Shown here: in pieces, positions 11,943-22,258 of the stretch
Layout: the number at the start of each line of letters is the position of its first letter
Position numbering within the stretch: position 1 is the first letter of the stretch
NCBI GenBank assembly: GCA_008704415.1
Contig: VXIS01000043.1
Location: 124,001 to 188,000 of the forward strand
DNA length: 64,000 nucleotides
DNA from: Sphaerosporella brunnea
Lineage: Eukaryota > Ascomycota > Pezizomycetes > Pezizales > Pyronemataceae
Direction: 5' to 3'
Program-made: the position numbers and the translations under genes
The notes under the pieces: model-generated
Told to the model about the DNA's origin: nothing
The model's database searches: none
What the model saw: the letters and a program-made list of their open reading frames with translations, nothing else

Positions 11943-13112
11943 CGGCCTCTTTCTACCAAAAGCCGTCCAACAGCAGCATCGGTATTTTTTCCGATGGCTC
12001 CAGACTCGAAGACGGCAGCTGCGGCTACGCTGCGGTCACACGTGGTGCCCATGGGCAAGACTGGCCCGGTGTGTCAAGATACATCGGCCACAACAAAGAA
12101 ACTTTCGACGCAGAAATGATGGGCATTGCCGCGGGTCTGGAGCTGGCCACCCACCACCTCCCTGAGGGATCCGCAGCTGGTACGGTCCACATTTTTGTGG
12201 ACGCACAGGCTGCCCTCAAACGCTTACAAAGCACGGCACCTGGTCCTGGCCAATGGGTTCTACCAGACATTACTAAGACAGAGCGCCAGCTGCTTGAGGT
12301 CGGCTGGACTACCAAATACCACTGGGTTCCCGGGCATGAAGGGGTGCACGGAAATGAGGCTGCAGACAAACGCGGGAAGGCAGCCGCGGAAAGCAAGTCT
12401 CCCGCTGTGTCCGACAACGTCCTCGACACCACCTCGCTCGCTCACATCGCACGAGAAATCACTCTGGCCAAGCACCATGACCGCGAAGCCTGGCTTGCGA
12501 AGCACTGCGTCCCGAAAAGCTACTACAAGCGTCCGAAAGGTACCAACAAAACCGCCTTTCGAACCAAAAAGTCACTAGCAGCACGCTTCTTCCAGCTACG
12601 GCTGCAGAAGGCGCCCACGGCACCGTACCTCCACAAGACGGGACGGCGAGCGGACGATAAGTGCTGGTTCTGTCCCAAGAGGCCCACGCAGACGCGTGAC
12701 CACCTCTTCAAGACCTGCCATAAATGGCGCGAAGAGCACCGAACGCTGTGGAAGGCAGTGGCGGAGGCCACGCGTGAGAAAGGGAAAAAGAGGAGGAAAA
12801 CGAACACGTCAGTAAGAGATTTGCTGGCGGATGACCGCTGTACAGGAGCAGTGATGGGTTTCCTAGGTAGCACGCATGTGGGACTATGGCCAAAGGTGGC
12901 CAACTGAGTTTTTTCTGACCGTGTCTTCTTTTCTTTCGGTTCTTCTATCACGAATTTCCTTTGTATGGCTCTATCAGCTACGCTTTCCTTACTTCCTTTT
13001 CCTTCGGAGGAGCGTGCCCCAGATTAGGCGCAACGCCTAGGGGTGGCGATGATTCTGTATTTAACATGCCATGGCCGCAAGCGGCCAAATGCAATATGAT
13101 TAAAACAAAAAA
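11943..13112 (+). mobile_element. 5'-truncated non-LTR retrotransposon (LINE, Tad/I-like 3' end)
   Basis: A 1,170-bp insertion flanked by 17-bp direct repeats. It carries the RNase H domain and Cys/His knuckle of ORF2, then a ~200-bp 3' UTR. The UTR contains a short palindrome (GGCCGCAAGCGGCC, near 13071) and ends in the tail GATTAAAACAAAAAA. The reverse transcriptase and endonuclease domains are missing, as expected for 5' truncation during insertion. The perfect duplication and nearly open ORF indicate a fairly recent event. A second copy of the tail sequence is at 29155-29237 and a related but decayed ORF2 end at 62238-62960. Confidence 0.88.
11945..12907 (+). pseudogene. LINE ORF2 fragment: RNase H domain and CCHC knuckle
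   Basis: An open frame of about 320 codons without a native start. The RNase H acidic residues are all present: D in FSDGSRLEDG, E in AEMMGIAAGLE, D in FVDAQAALKRL and D in NEAADKRGK. Then come a basic linker (FRTKKSLAARFFQLRLQKAP) and the knuckle C-x2-C-x9-H-x4-C (CWFCPKRPTQTRDHLFKTC), which typify the C-terminus of fungal Tad/I-clade ORF2. The frame enters from the duplicated target site and lacks reverse transcriptase, so no functional LINE protein can be made from it. Confidence 0.88.
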
Positions 13113-13129
13113 TCGGACTCGGAAACGCA
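13113..13129 (+). repeat. Right target-site duplication of the LINE insertion
   Basis: An identical copy of the 17-nt word at 11926-11942, directly after the A-rich LINE tail. See the LINE entry. Confidence 0.88.
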
Positions 13130-13532
13130 GTTGTCTCGGCGGCGGTGAATCTCTCGGCGCAGCCTGACCTTAAAGGTCATCGAGGAGATTGTCGAGGATG
13201 CGGGACACCTAGTAATGTTCTATCCTAAGTTCCGCTGCGAACTTATCTGGATTGAATATTACTGGGGGCGCATGCAAGCACTACGCCCGGAAGCACTGCA
13301 ACTACACTCTGCCCGGTATTTAGCCCTTCCTCAGTAAGTAGCTAACAGCTATCAGGTCTTATGGAGGCAGTCCCTGAAGGCTTTGGAGTGTCGACGAACT
13401 CAGCGTATTATCCAGGCATGTTTTTATAGAGAAAGGCGCCACCTTTGGAGACAAGGAGTACAGAGCGCGGGTCTGTACCAGTCACCGGCGGGTCTCACAG
13501 CGAGAGCCAGACGCAGATGGGCAATAAATTGA
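13130..13532 (+). pseudogene. Decayed DDE-superfamily transposase, C-terminal part
   Basis: The frame from 13176 reads VIEEIVEDAGHLVMFYPKF, then CELIWIEYYWG, and on to RRTQRIIQACFYRERRHLW. The block AGHLV.FYPKF.CEL..IE..WG is the terminal part of the DDE endonuclease domain of fungal DNA transposons; the Glu in the IEYYWG stretch would be the third catalytic residue. A TAA at 13335-13337 interrupts the frame. The upstream segment (NLSAQPDLK) lies in another frame, and the first two catalytic Asp regions are absent. The LINE is inserted just upstream, apparently inside the same relic. It is not functional. Confidence 0.65.
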
Positions 13533-14143
13533 TTATTGGAGTCACGGCCCCAGCGTTCGCTCTGAACTTTGGTCCCCACCACTTCGTACCCTTTGACCAC
13601 CATGTCCGCTGCTTGCTCTCCAACGAAAACATCCGTGCGAAAACTAGGTCTATACCTGCCTGCACCATACCTAGTAATTTTGTAGTGCAACATAAGAAGT
13701 ATCTACACCGGCGAGAAGTCGCTGGGGACGCGGAGGGGGGGGGGGGGGCAGCAGGAAGTGTAAAACTTGACACGCCTCCTGCGGCAGAATTACTACAAGA
13801 GTGGAGTTGGCTTTTTGTTGACTGCTGCTTCATGGCTTGTTTGACGCCCCACTTCCTACGGACGCAGGGGTGGATGGTCCTGGACCCCCCGCCTCCCCCC
13901 AAAGGCAACAAGTCACCCCCCGCTCTGGGAATCGCCCACGGGACTGGTACACGGCTTTGGAGTAAAGGAAGAGGAGGTACTGCAGGGCGCTATGGTGGGG
14001 TACTCTAGTTCCTGCCTCTGGGTCCGGAGGCCGTGGCTTGTTGTCTAGAATCGCCACTGCAGGCGTGAAGAACGGAAACTATTCTAACCCTAACATTCAG
14101 TTCTGCCCCTCAAAGTGATGGAATTTCGGGGCTGAAGATGTCC
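13533..14143. other. Transposon-flank sequence with 14-nt poly-G run
   Basis: Probably the non-coding remainder of the DDE element. It has a run of 14 G at 13735-13748 and C/G-rich patches near 13885-13925. No supported gene. Confidence 0.4.
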
Positions 14144-14145
14144 TA

Positions 14146-14582
14146 TAGTCGGCTCTCTCTATAAGAATAGGCTTCGGACTTATGTAGGGTGTGGCTTGGC
14201 ATGGGTGATCATCTATGATGATCGTCCATGATGATCGTCCATGATGCTCCAATCCACCAGCGCTACTGCCAGTTGGAAAGCAGAATCATCGACTACCACC
14301 TTCGATCTCACCTAGTTTTTATCCAAACAACTCAGGAAAGAGGAGAGGCTCCAGAGTCACGGTCACAACCTTTTTACCGCATTCCCGTGCAGATACCTCC
14401 TGAATAATCTACTTTTTATAAGACTACTCTACCCATACGATTTTCTCTGAAACCTTAAGAATGGATGTATTCTTATGGAAAAATTCTTCTCATTTCCCAT
14501 ACATTTTCGATGGGACCGTCGGAACGTAGTCTTATAAATCAGTTATTCTTATACAGGGTATTCTCATAGAGAGAGTCGACTG
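14146..14582. mobile_element. 437-bp MITE with pogo/Tc1-like inverted repeats and TA duplication
   Basis: The ends are inverted repeats of 24 nt with three mismatches. The left end begins TAGTCGGCTCTCTCTATAAG; the right end, read inward on the other strand, begins CAGTCGACTCTCTCTATGAG. The element is bordered by TA at 14144-14145 and 14583-14584, the target duplication of the Tc1/mariner-pogo superfamily. There is no coding capacity, so it is non-autonomous. Inside, near 14214-14245, lies a short tandem repeat of ATGATGATCGTCC. It sits between the DDE relic and the unrecognised gene at 15613. Confidence 0.82.
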
Positions 14583-14584
14583 TA

Positions 14585-15612
14585 CCCCTTTGTATGATTC
14601 TGCAGGTGTATGCTTCAAAACCGCTACATGGACCGAGTGAAACAAAACTCAAAATGAAGTTCGCCATGAAGCTCCATCCCTATCTGGTTGCACCTGATGC
14701 TTCTTGAGCACTTGCGTGCTGTTTTTCGTGGTTCTCGCTGGAACCGAACTCGGGAGAGAATCACATACCTACTGCAAGCACGTGCACAAAGCGGTAATGC
14801 TACGATCGAGAGGCGGGGAAGAGGTACTGTACATGCTGCGCCCTCCGTCAAGATGGAGCTGGGCAGGGACGCGGTTTTCTCCTCTGGCGAGTCCGCTGCT
14901 GGAATCGGTGCAGCTCCATGGACGGAGATGAGCTCGAATTGGAACCATCTACAGAACTCCAGGGTTTTCCTCCCCGCCATTTCTGACCATACCGGCCGGC
15001 AAAGGAGTACAGGCGCTCTTTGTTTGCCGTTGAGCAGCTGCCCTTCTGCGGGTAGTCTTTGTTGGACCCCGCGTCGGCGGCGATGGAAGGGCAGCAGAGC
15101 TGAATCATAGCCGGAGATGTTGATTAAGCCCTCTCGTTCATGAAGATTTGGCTCCTGAACTCGTCGAAACAATCCCACGACCGGCTCACTACCCGAAGCT
15201 GGGTTGCGCAGGCAATGGGTAGAATTCAAGCTCGTGATTCATTTTGTTTTTCATTTCATTTTGGTTTTATTTATCCGGGTGATCGCATGCGTGTGGTGGG
15301 GAAATCACCTCAACCCACAACGTCACCACTTCTCACCTCAACCCCTCCACTCCACAACATCACCAACCACCACTCCCACCCGCAAACACGACGCATTTCC
15401 CCACACTCGCCGAAACATCACCAAGCCCTAAGTCGACCAAAATATTGATTTTGGCCGAAGCTTGGCGCCAAACAAAGATAAAAGGCCTGCTTCTTTCTGT
15501 CAGCCAGCTCTCCCATCCCTTCGACCATCTCCTCTCTTGCTCCCAACCTCCATCACGAAAATCGAAAATCTTTCAAGTTCTTCAGACACAAACTTTCAGC
15601 GTCACCAACAAC
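14585..15612. other. Intergenic region and promoter of the large unrecognised gene
   Basis: No conserved frame is seen. From about 15235 the sequence turns T-rich, then CA-rich (15300-15420), and ends in a pyrimidine-rich leader up to the ATG at 15613, which looks like a normal fungal promoter and 5' UTR. The 200-residue minus-strand frame at 14624-15229 has no recognisable domain and was not accepted. Confidence 0.5.
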
Positions 15613-18600
15613 ATGTCACAAGTTACTATGAACAGCGATAACATTATCACAGACAACGTCGAGGACTCTTTCAGTACTGTTGCTGACACTTCTTCTTCTT
15701 CGACTCATGACACACCGACGTTGTCTGTTGATGACACTGTTCAAGTTGATTGCCTCCCACCTCACGTAAGAGCTTTGAGATGTTCCACAATGACAGGGCA
15801 CTCTTCTACAAGTGGTATGTTGTTCACTTCGCTTACTTAAATACTTGCTGGTTTCCACTGCTGACTGTCCCTGTAGACACCAAGTCTACTGACATTGGCA
15901 AGTCTTTCGAGACTTTGTCGGTTGTCGGTGACTCCATCAAGACTGTTGCGTCTATGCACGCCTCAGATATCAACAAGGCTGTTGACGATGTTCTACACGT
16001 CACGTCTACCCCCAAGTCTACTGACATCCAGAAGCCCCTCGAGACTTCGTCGATTGTTGATGACTCCATCAAGACTGTTGCGATGCGATCTGTGCACGCC
16101 TCAGGTACCAACAAGACTGTCGATGACGCTTTGAGCGTCGACTCTGCCACTTTTGGCGAAATCGACTCTGCCGAGATTACTTCTACCAACACTGAAGACT
16201 TCGCTGCTCCCGTTAGCGAGTCTGACTCTACGAAGACCCAGCCCATTATTGAGACCATCGAGTCCAGTTGTTCAGAGATTCTGGCCAAGTCCGGTGTGAC
16301 TGATCAGCATTATAAGGCCTTTTACTGGGCCACGGAACATGAACTGCCACAACCCATACGAGATTACCTTGGACTTTCTATTTCCAACATTGAGAAAGTC
16401 GATATTGAGATTACTCGTTCCCTTGGGCCTTACATTTTTCTTTGCCCTCGGCATCGTCTGGACACCAAGAAGGCTGATGGTTCAGTTGAGAACACCGAAC
16501 CTGTTTCTCACGCGGACCTCGAGGATGCTATTGCGGAGGACACACAGTCTGTCGATAAGGTGACTGGTTCTCACCCTGAGCCCTGCGAATTTACTCTTGC
16601 TCCTAGTGATTGCAAGGACGACGACGTCCCTATTCACACCACGACTGATGATTCCATTCTTACGATTGGTATGTTTTCTGACATAACGATTGTTGTGCTT
16701 GCTAATTCTCGCTCTTATAGAGGAAATGTCTGGCGCTACCGATATGCACATCGAAGATGATGTTGATACGAAGCACACCGAGTCTATTTCTACCGAGTCG
16801 GAAGATGTTGCTCCTTTTATGCACATCGAGCCTGTCGCTCCTACCGATGTCGATGCTTCCGCAGCGCCCATTCAGTCTCCCGATGTGGTGGCTGATTCCA
16901 TGGCTGAGATCATTGAGTCGGTTACTACAATCAATTCCACCGATGATGGTTATGCCTCTTCTATGCCCATCACACCTGATGATATGATTGGTATGTTTTC
17001 GCCCATTCCGAACTAGAAGCCCTCCCATCGTTCTATTACAACCCAATAGAACACGAAATTGAAAATATTTCAAACGTATTTTGGCGTTCTATAGCTGCCA
17101 AATAGATCGTTGCTGTAGACTAAGGCTCCTGTTCTATCCATTGGAATGGGAATAGGTGGCTGTTTGTTGCTACAGAACATCAATCTATTTGGCCGCTATA
17201 GGACGATGGGAAGGCCCCACTTTGTTTATTTTGCTAACTTTCACACTTCTATAGACCATATTACTGCTGCTACTATTATGCCCATCGACGAAGATGTTGC
17301 TATTAACACCGAGTCAATTTCTATCACCGACAGCGAAACGGATTCTACTACGCACATCCACTCTGAAGATATGATTGATGCTACTGTTGAGCCAATTGAG
17401 TCCATGAGCTCCAACGAATGTGGCGAAGATTCTGCTGAAGATAACGTTACGAAGACCGGTCCTATTGCCGAGATCACCGAGTCTACTCTTACCCAGTTTA
17501 CGGGAGATGCTACACAGGGTATCGAGCCTGTTCCTGTCCATGACTCCGAAGATGCTATTGCTCGGGATATCGAGCCTGACAACGACTCCGAAGATTCTTC
17601 TGCTCAAGATACCACCGAGGCCTCGAGTTCTACGGATAACGACGATGCTACTACGGCCGATCATGCTATCGAGGTTACAGATGATGCTACTATTCATCCC
17701 ACCGAGCCTATTGATTCTGAGACCGAGGACTTGAAGACTGATGCTATCGTCGACAACACCGAGTCCTTGAGCTCCACTAATGAAGGCGTTTCTACTGAGT
17801 CTGATGCTACGGAAACCGGTGTGACCGTTGTCGATTACTATGAGTTACCAATCCATCCCCGGAGGGATAATTATATCCCTCCCCATCTCCGGGCACTAGA
17901 CCCGAAGTTGGCATGCACAATGCCCGGATACTCGGGCCAAACAATTGGTAAGTTTACATGCTTACCTGGGTTCATTGTTTTTGTTTCGATTGCTGATTGT
18001 GTGCGTCTACAGTGAGCAAAGGTGCTCCTGCGAAGCACATCAGGGTCACCCCTGCGGGACCCGGTGCTGCTATCGCACTGGAGCAGAAAACAGTGGAGAT
18101 CCCCGTGGAGGGGCTAGACGGGATTGTGAGTTCTCGATGAATTTCTCTAATAGCATTTACCTGAGCTAATGTTTGCTAGCAATCGATCTTCAAACGCCTC
18201 GGCGTGTCGAAGACCGAGTTCCGGCTCTTCCACGGGGACCTCCACCTCCACCCAGCTCTTCTGGGGCAGGTTCTCACCTACCCGACTGTCACTCTGCATC
18301 TAGTGGCAGTCGGGGATATGGCCGTATGGAGTTACATCTTGCGGCCTGGTGCTAACCTGCCCAAGTGGCGGCACCTCTCTCCAGGTCCGGTCTCCCCGAC
18401 CGAGACCAGTTACGAGAAGCTCGCCGTCGGGTACTTCAACCTGGCCTGCCCCTTCCCAGAGCAACACTCCGAGGAAGTGTGGCACGGCTACCTCGACGAG
18501 CGGCTCCGTATGGAGCAGAGGCAGCGCTACTCTGTCCCTCACCACATCAACGGGGAAACTGTCCGCGCAACCATTCGCGACAGCCCGTTTGATGTCCTCC

Positions 18601-19334
18601 TGTACTCCGGCGTCGACGACTCTATATGTCGGCGCATCGCTGACGGCACGACCGTCATGCGTGCGGAGTACACCGGCACCCGGGATGCGACCAAAGCGCA
18701 GATCTTTGTTCGCATCTACTTCCCGACCACTTTGCGGGTCGTGGAGGTAGGTTTCTGCCACCACATCGTACGTGGCAGAATCCCGGATGGACTGACCCAT
18801 GGTACAGCCTTGGGATACCGTTGCGTCCTCCCCGGCGAGAGTTTGCTCGACCTTACTCAGGTCAGGCGACTCTTCGCCCGGGACATCTCCAGGATGTTCC
18901 GGGAGGACGTCAACGGCTTCTCTTGTGTCTACTGGGCAGTCCAGAAGCCCACCAAGGGTGGCGAGGACGAGGTCAACGCTCACGAGTTGGCCGATTACCG
19001 AATCGGAAAGGCCGTCGCCATTGATGGCGACGACCTGGATGATTTGGTATCGTTCTCGCAGTTCCTGGAGGGGGTCGAGAACCCGCGGGCAATGGTGCTC
19101 CAGTGGCTCCTCGCCACTGTCACCGTGTCCCCGGGCATCACCAACGACGGTGATGTCGACCTCTCCTCCAGGGACAACGCCCTGGCCCCCTTCCCGTGGA
19201 AATTTGGGAAGGAGGACTACTGGTTCGCCACTATGGCGGCCAGTTGGTGTCGAGGCCGGCAGAGGATGGGACAGGAGAAGGTCCTCCGTAAGAAATTCAC
19301 GGAGGACATCACCGTCCGGACCGTCCACGGATAG
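15613..19334 (+). CDS. Unrecognised 1,074-residue protein: acidic Ser/Thr/Asp-rich repeats plus novel C-terminal domain
   Basis: Six exons (15613-15814, 15877-16668, 16721-16990, 17255-17947, 18013-18125, 18180-19334) sum to 1,075 codons. I do not recognise the family. Residues 1 to about 690 are acidic and rich in Ser, Thr, Asp and Glu (likely disordered). A ~43-residue tandem duplication (KSTDI...ETxS.V.DSIKTVA) occurs in exon 2. The pattern PPH(V/L)RAL occurs near residue 50 and near 631, the second as YIPPHLRAL, which resembles the YIPPHLR motif at the N-terminus of Ded1/DDX3 helicases. From about residue 690 a well-structured domain of ~385 residues follows (FRLFHGDLHLHP, FDVLLYSGVDD, QIFVRIYFPTTLRVVEVGF). 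Introns 1-4 all have phase 1 and exons 2-4 are multiples of three. Third positions are A/T-rich in the first part and G/C-rich in the last, as if two genes had joined. No transposase or polymerase motif is seen. Confidence 0.7.
15880..16140 (+). repeat. Coding tandem duplication in exon 2 of the unrecognised gene
   Basis: Two adjacent units of about 130 bp encode KSTDIGKSFETLSVVGDSIK.. and KSTDIQKPLETSSIVDDSIK.., each continuing to an HAS..NK.VDD motif. The units are diverged but still aligned along their length and in frame, so this is an old duplication that added about 43 residues. Confidence 0.8.
17019..17215. mobile_element. 197-bp foldback MITE inside intron 3 of the unrecognised gene
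   Basis: The ends GCCCTCCCATCGTTCTAT (17019-17036) and, read on the other strand, GCCTTCCCATCGTCCTAT (17215-17198) match at 16 of 18 positions. A second, inner pair of inverted copies contains CTATAGC(T/G)GCCAAATAGAT, so the sequence can fold into a long hairpin. The host intron (16991-17254, 264 nt) is 4-5 times longer than the others of this gene, which explains its size. Target duplication not resolved. Confidence 0.7.
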
Positions 19335-20213
19335 GTAAATAACCGCGGACGGTCCGGCGGTGGTTTGGGTGGAGAGAAAAAATAAATATTAAATATTAAG
19401 TATTAAATATTAATATTATTATTTTTTGTAATACTGCTCATCTCGCGTGATATACTATCTTTTTTTTGTAGATCGTGTCCGTGTGCTTTTTCTATATAGA
19501 TGCTTTTTCTACCGAGAATCATAAACCATCACCGACCTTCCTAGCCGCAACGAATACATAACCCTAGATGTACTTGATGTAGAAAAGATGAGAGTAATCG
19601 TAGGCAGTTAATTGTAGACAGCTAGTAGATTAACACGCAATAAAAGCTTGCTTCCAACTTCTATCCCTACTTTACTTTATCCCCACGGTCTGTGCGTCCG
19701 GCAATTCCGGGTGTTTTTTCTTCTTCATATTGTATTGCATTCGGCTGACTTTCAGGTGTATTTACTTAGTTAGGCAATGCCTGTCCGCCGCCTTATTGAC
19801 CAACTGCGGCCACTCAGAAATACCAAAGAGAAACGGAAAAGACGAAGCCAGAAACACAGTAGCCGCGCATGGCCATCACTCCCCTCTCGGAGACGGCTGG
19901 GTAGCAGGTAATTGAGCGCCAGCGGCGGTGCGGAGTTTCAGGTGTACTCTGCTCATACGCAAAAAACCGGGCGCTGCAGATCTATCTAGGGGATTCAAGC
20001 TACGTAGGCGGATTTTTTTTTTTTTTTTTTTTTGTTTGTTTCGATGATGGGCTTTATATGAAGGGGACAATAATATCCTTCTTCACGAGGTATCATCAAG
20101 ATATGAGACGCGATATATACAAAGGGACATAGCCGTAGCCAGGTAGACCCGAAATTTTCCAAGCCCACTACGAACAAGAACGAAGTAATTATATCTGCAA
20201 AGCTCTCCCTCGA
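19335..20213. other. Convergent intergenic region
   Basis: This is the 3' flank of two convergent genes: AT-rich (ATTAAATATTAAG repeats near 19384-19425), with an AATAAA-like signal near 19639 and a 21-nt poly-T run at 20013-20033. No gene supported. Confidence 0.55.
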
Positions 20214-21751
20214 CTACTCCGCCTTCTCCATAAGCCTATCAAACGCCCTCAACCAGCCCTCTTCGAATACCTCCTCGCTAAATCTCTGAGCGCTCTTCCT
20301 AGCGCGTTGCCTAACCCTGTTGACCTCCTCCTCCGGCAGACTCAGCGCCTGCTCAAACGCATCCGCAAACTCCTCAGCGGTTGTAGCATGGAACCCGGTT
20401 CTTCCACCGTCGACATCAACCACGATATCCAGCTTCGGCCCGCCGGAATTGTGGACAACGGAGATCAAGCCTGCGGCTTGATACTCAACGACACCGATGC
20501 CGAAGTGTTCGTTCCACATAGCGTTGACGCCGATCCAGGCTTTACCGAGCCAGTCGAGGACCTCGCTCCACGGCGCGTCGGTTACGAAGTCGACCTGATC
20601 CTTCACACCCGTTTCGCGTGCTTGGATGCGGAGGTCGTAGACTCTTGTTGCGTCCTCGTCATGGCGTACACTGCCGACCAGCACGAGGCGTGCATCTCTG
20701 TGTTTTTCGGTGCGTTTGTAGAAGGCTGCGAACGCGTCGATCAAGAGCTTGTGGTTTTTTTCTGGGCGGAACTGGGCGATGCACAGCAGCAGCTTCTGGC
20801 GCGGCTTGTCGCCGCTGATTTTTTCCAACAGCTCTGTTACGGCGCAGGGTGGGAATACTACTGCTACGTCTTCGCGCTTCCAGAGCTGCCGCACGTGGTT
20901 GGCGGTCCATGAGGAGTTGACCATCACCTTGTCTGCGTATTTCCCGCAGCGCTTGTAGAGCTCGGCGAAGAGACCCCAGTAGATGCGTTTCAGAGAGGTG
21001 CGCAGCCCGGCGTTGGCCGGGAGAGACCCCAGCATGTCTGTCGAGATCGTAGGGTAGTGCACATACGCAGCGGTGGGGATTCCGAACAGCAGCTTTGCGA
21101 GCGCAACGGTGAAGGCGTAGCCCATGGTGTCGATGTAGACGTCTGGCACCAGTAGGTTAAACGCATCCCAGGCAAGGACTAGCGACCCCAAGCTCTGGCC
21201 CAGCAGCGTAAAGTGCGGCCATGTAGACGCGGCGACGTAGCGGCGGGTGGAGAGGTAGAGGAAGACGATACGGTCTGGGTCGAGAGTGATCGAGAAGCGA
21301 GTCTACTCCCCTCATCCGTCAGAAGGGGGTGGGTACTCAGGGCGGGGATGAGATGCTAACCTGCACCCGTGATAGGATCTCGGTTTTGGACGCGTCTTGG
21401 TCCCCCGTGTACACGATGCTCATCACGTTGGGGTGTTTTTCCTGCACGGCGCGAATGGCGGCCCAAAGGACACGTTCGCCGCCTCCGCCGGCATTACTTG
21501 GGTTTCTTGTCAGCTACGTGCTGGGCAAGCAATACGGTAACGGGAGCTGACCAGTAAGGATGGAAGAAACCCACGAGGCATCCATGATCGCTGACTCCGA
21601 GTTCCTTCAATATGAGAGAGCGATTCGCGGCGGTGCGCCGAAGGAGATGCGAGCCGAGCTGGCGGAGGAGGAAGGGAAAGATCACGGCGCAGAAGATGGC
21701 TGTTGCTGCCGTGATCGCGCATATTGTTGCGATGCTCGCGGTGAGAGTCAT
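20214..21751 (-). CDS. ALG11: GDP-Man:Man3GlcNAc2-PP-dolichol alpha-1,2-mannosyltransferase (Alg11)
   Basis: Adds the fourth and fifth mannoses to the lipid-linked oligosaccharide on the cytosolic face of the ER, in N-glycan precursor synthesis. Minus-strand exons 21751-21552, 21496-21361 and 21302-20214 give 474 residues. An N-terminal hydrophobic anchor (about residues 5-30) is followed by [17 protein letters not shown] across the first splice junction. Further family signatures are [44 protein letters not shown], and the GT4 motif [13 protein letters not shown] with the sugar-nucleotide-binding Glu pair. The length is slightly below the family norm, mostly at the N-terminus. Both introns (55 and 58 nt) have unusual donors (GTCAGC, GTTAGC) but clear CTGAC branch sites and conserved joined frames. 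Confidence 0.92.
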
Positions 21752-22258
21752 GGCTTTGTAGAGTGTATCACCGCTCCCCTGGTGAGCTGTGCTGTGCTGC
21801 GGTGGTTTGAGTGCTTGCAGGATGACGTAGACGCGTCATCCTGCAAGAGGTGCACTACATGCCGAGTCACTCGATTTTTCTTCTCTTGGGAAGAGGGAAT
21901 CGACATTTGTTCATTTGCATAGGTGTATGCGCAAGGACCTGATTACAAAAACTATAAGGTGGCGAAACACGAGATATAAACAGAAGTATGTACTCGAACC
22001 GCAGAAAGAAGAAAACTGTCCCGAATTCCACCCCGAACCAAACTCCTGAACAAAGGCGATAAAAGAAGTGCACATAAAACTCCAAAATCTCCCCACTAAG
22101 CAAGAAAACCGACTTGGGTCTCAAAACTGCACACGTGCGGCATGTACAAACTCGGGAAATCGTTCGAAACTCAGAAAAATTACGCCGCCGTTGCACTCGA
22201 AATCCAGCCATAGGCGTCGTCGGAGGGGGCAGTAGAAAAGACAAAAGGAGTGAGGGCT
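21752..22258. other. Promoter of ALG11 / 3' flank of the transporter gene
   Basis: This 507-bp spacer lies between two genes transcribed leftwards. A 12-bp inverted repeat (GATGACGTAGAC ... GTCTACGTCATC-like, around 21819-21845) lies about 70-95 bp upstream of the ALG11 start. The rest is AT-rich with no supported frame. Confidence 0.45.

Noticed and set aside
14624..15229. 201-residue minus-strand frame near the MITE
   Set aside because: No recognisable family and no promoter-like context; probably chance in a GC-balanced region.
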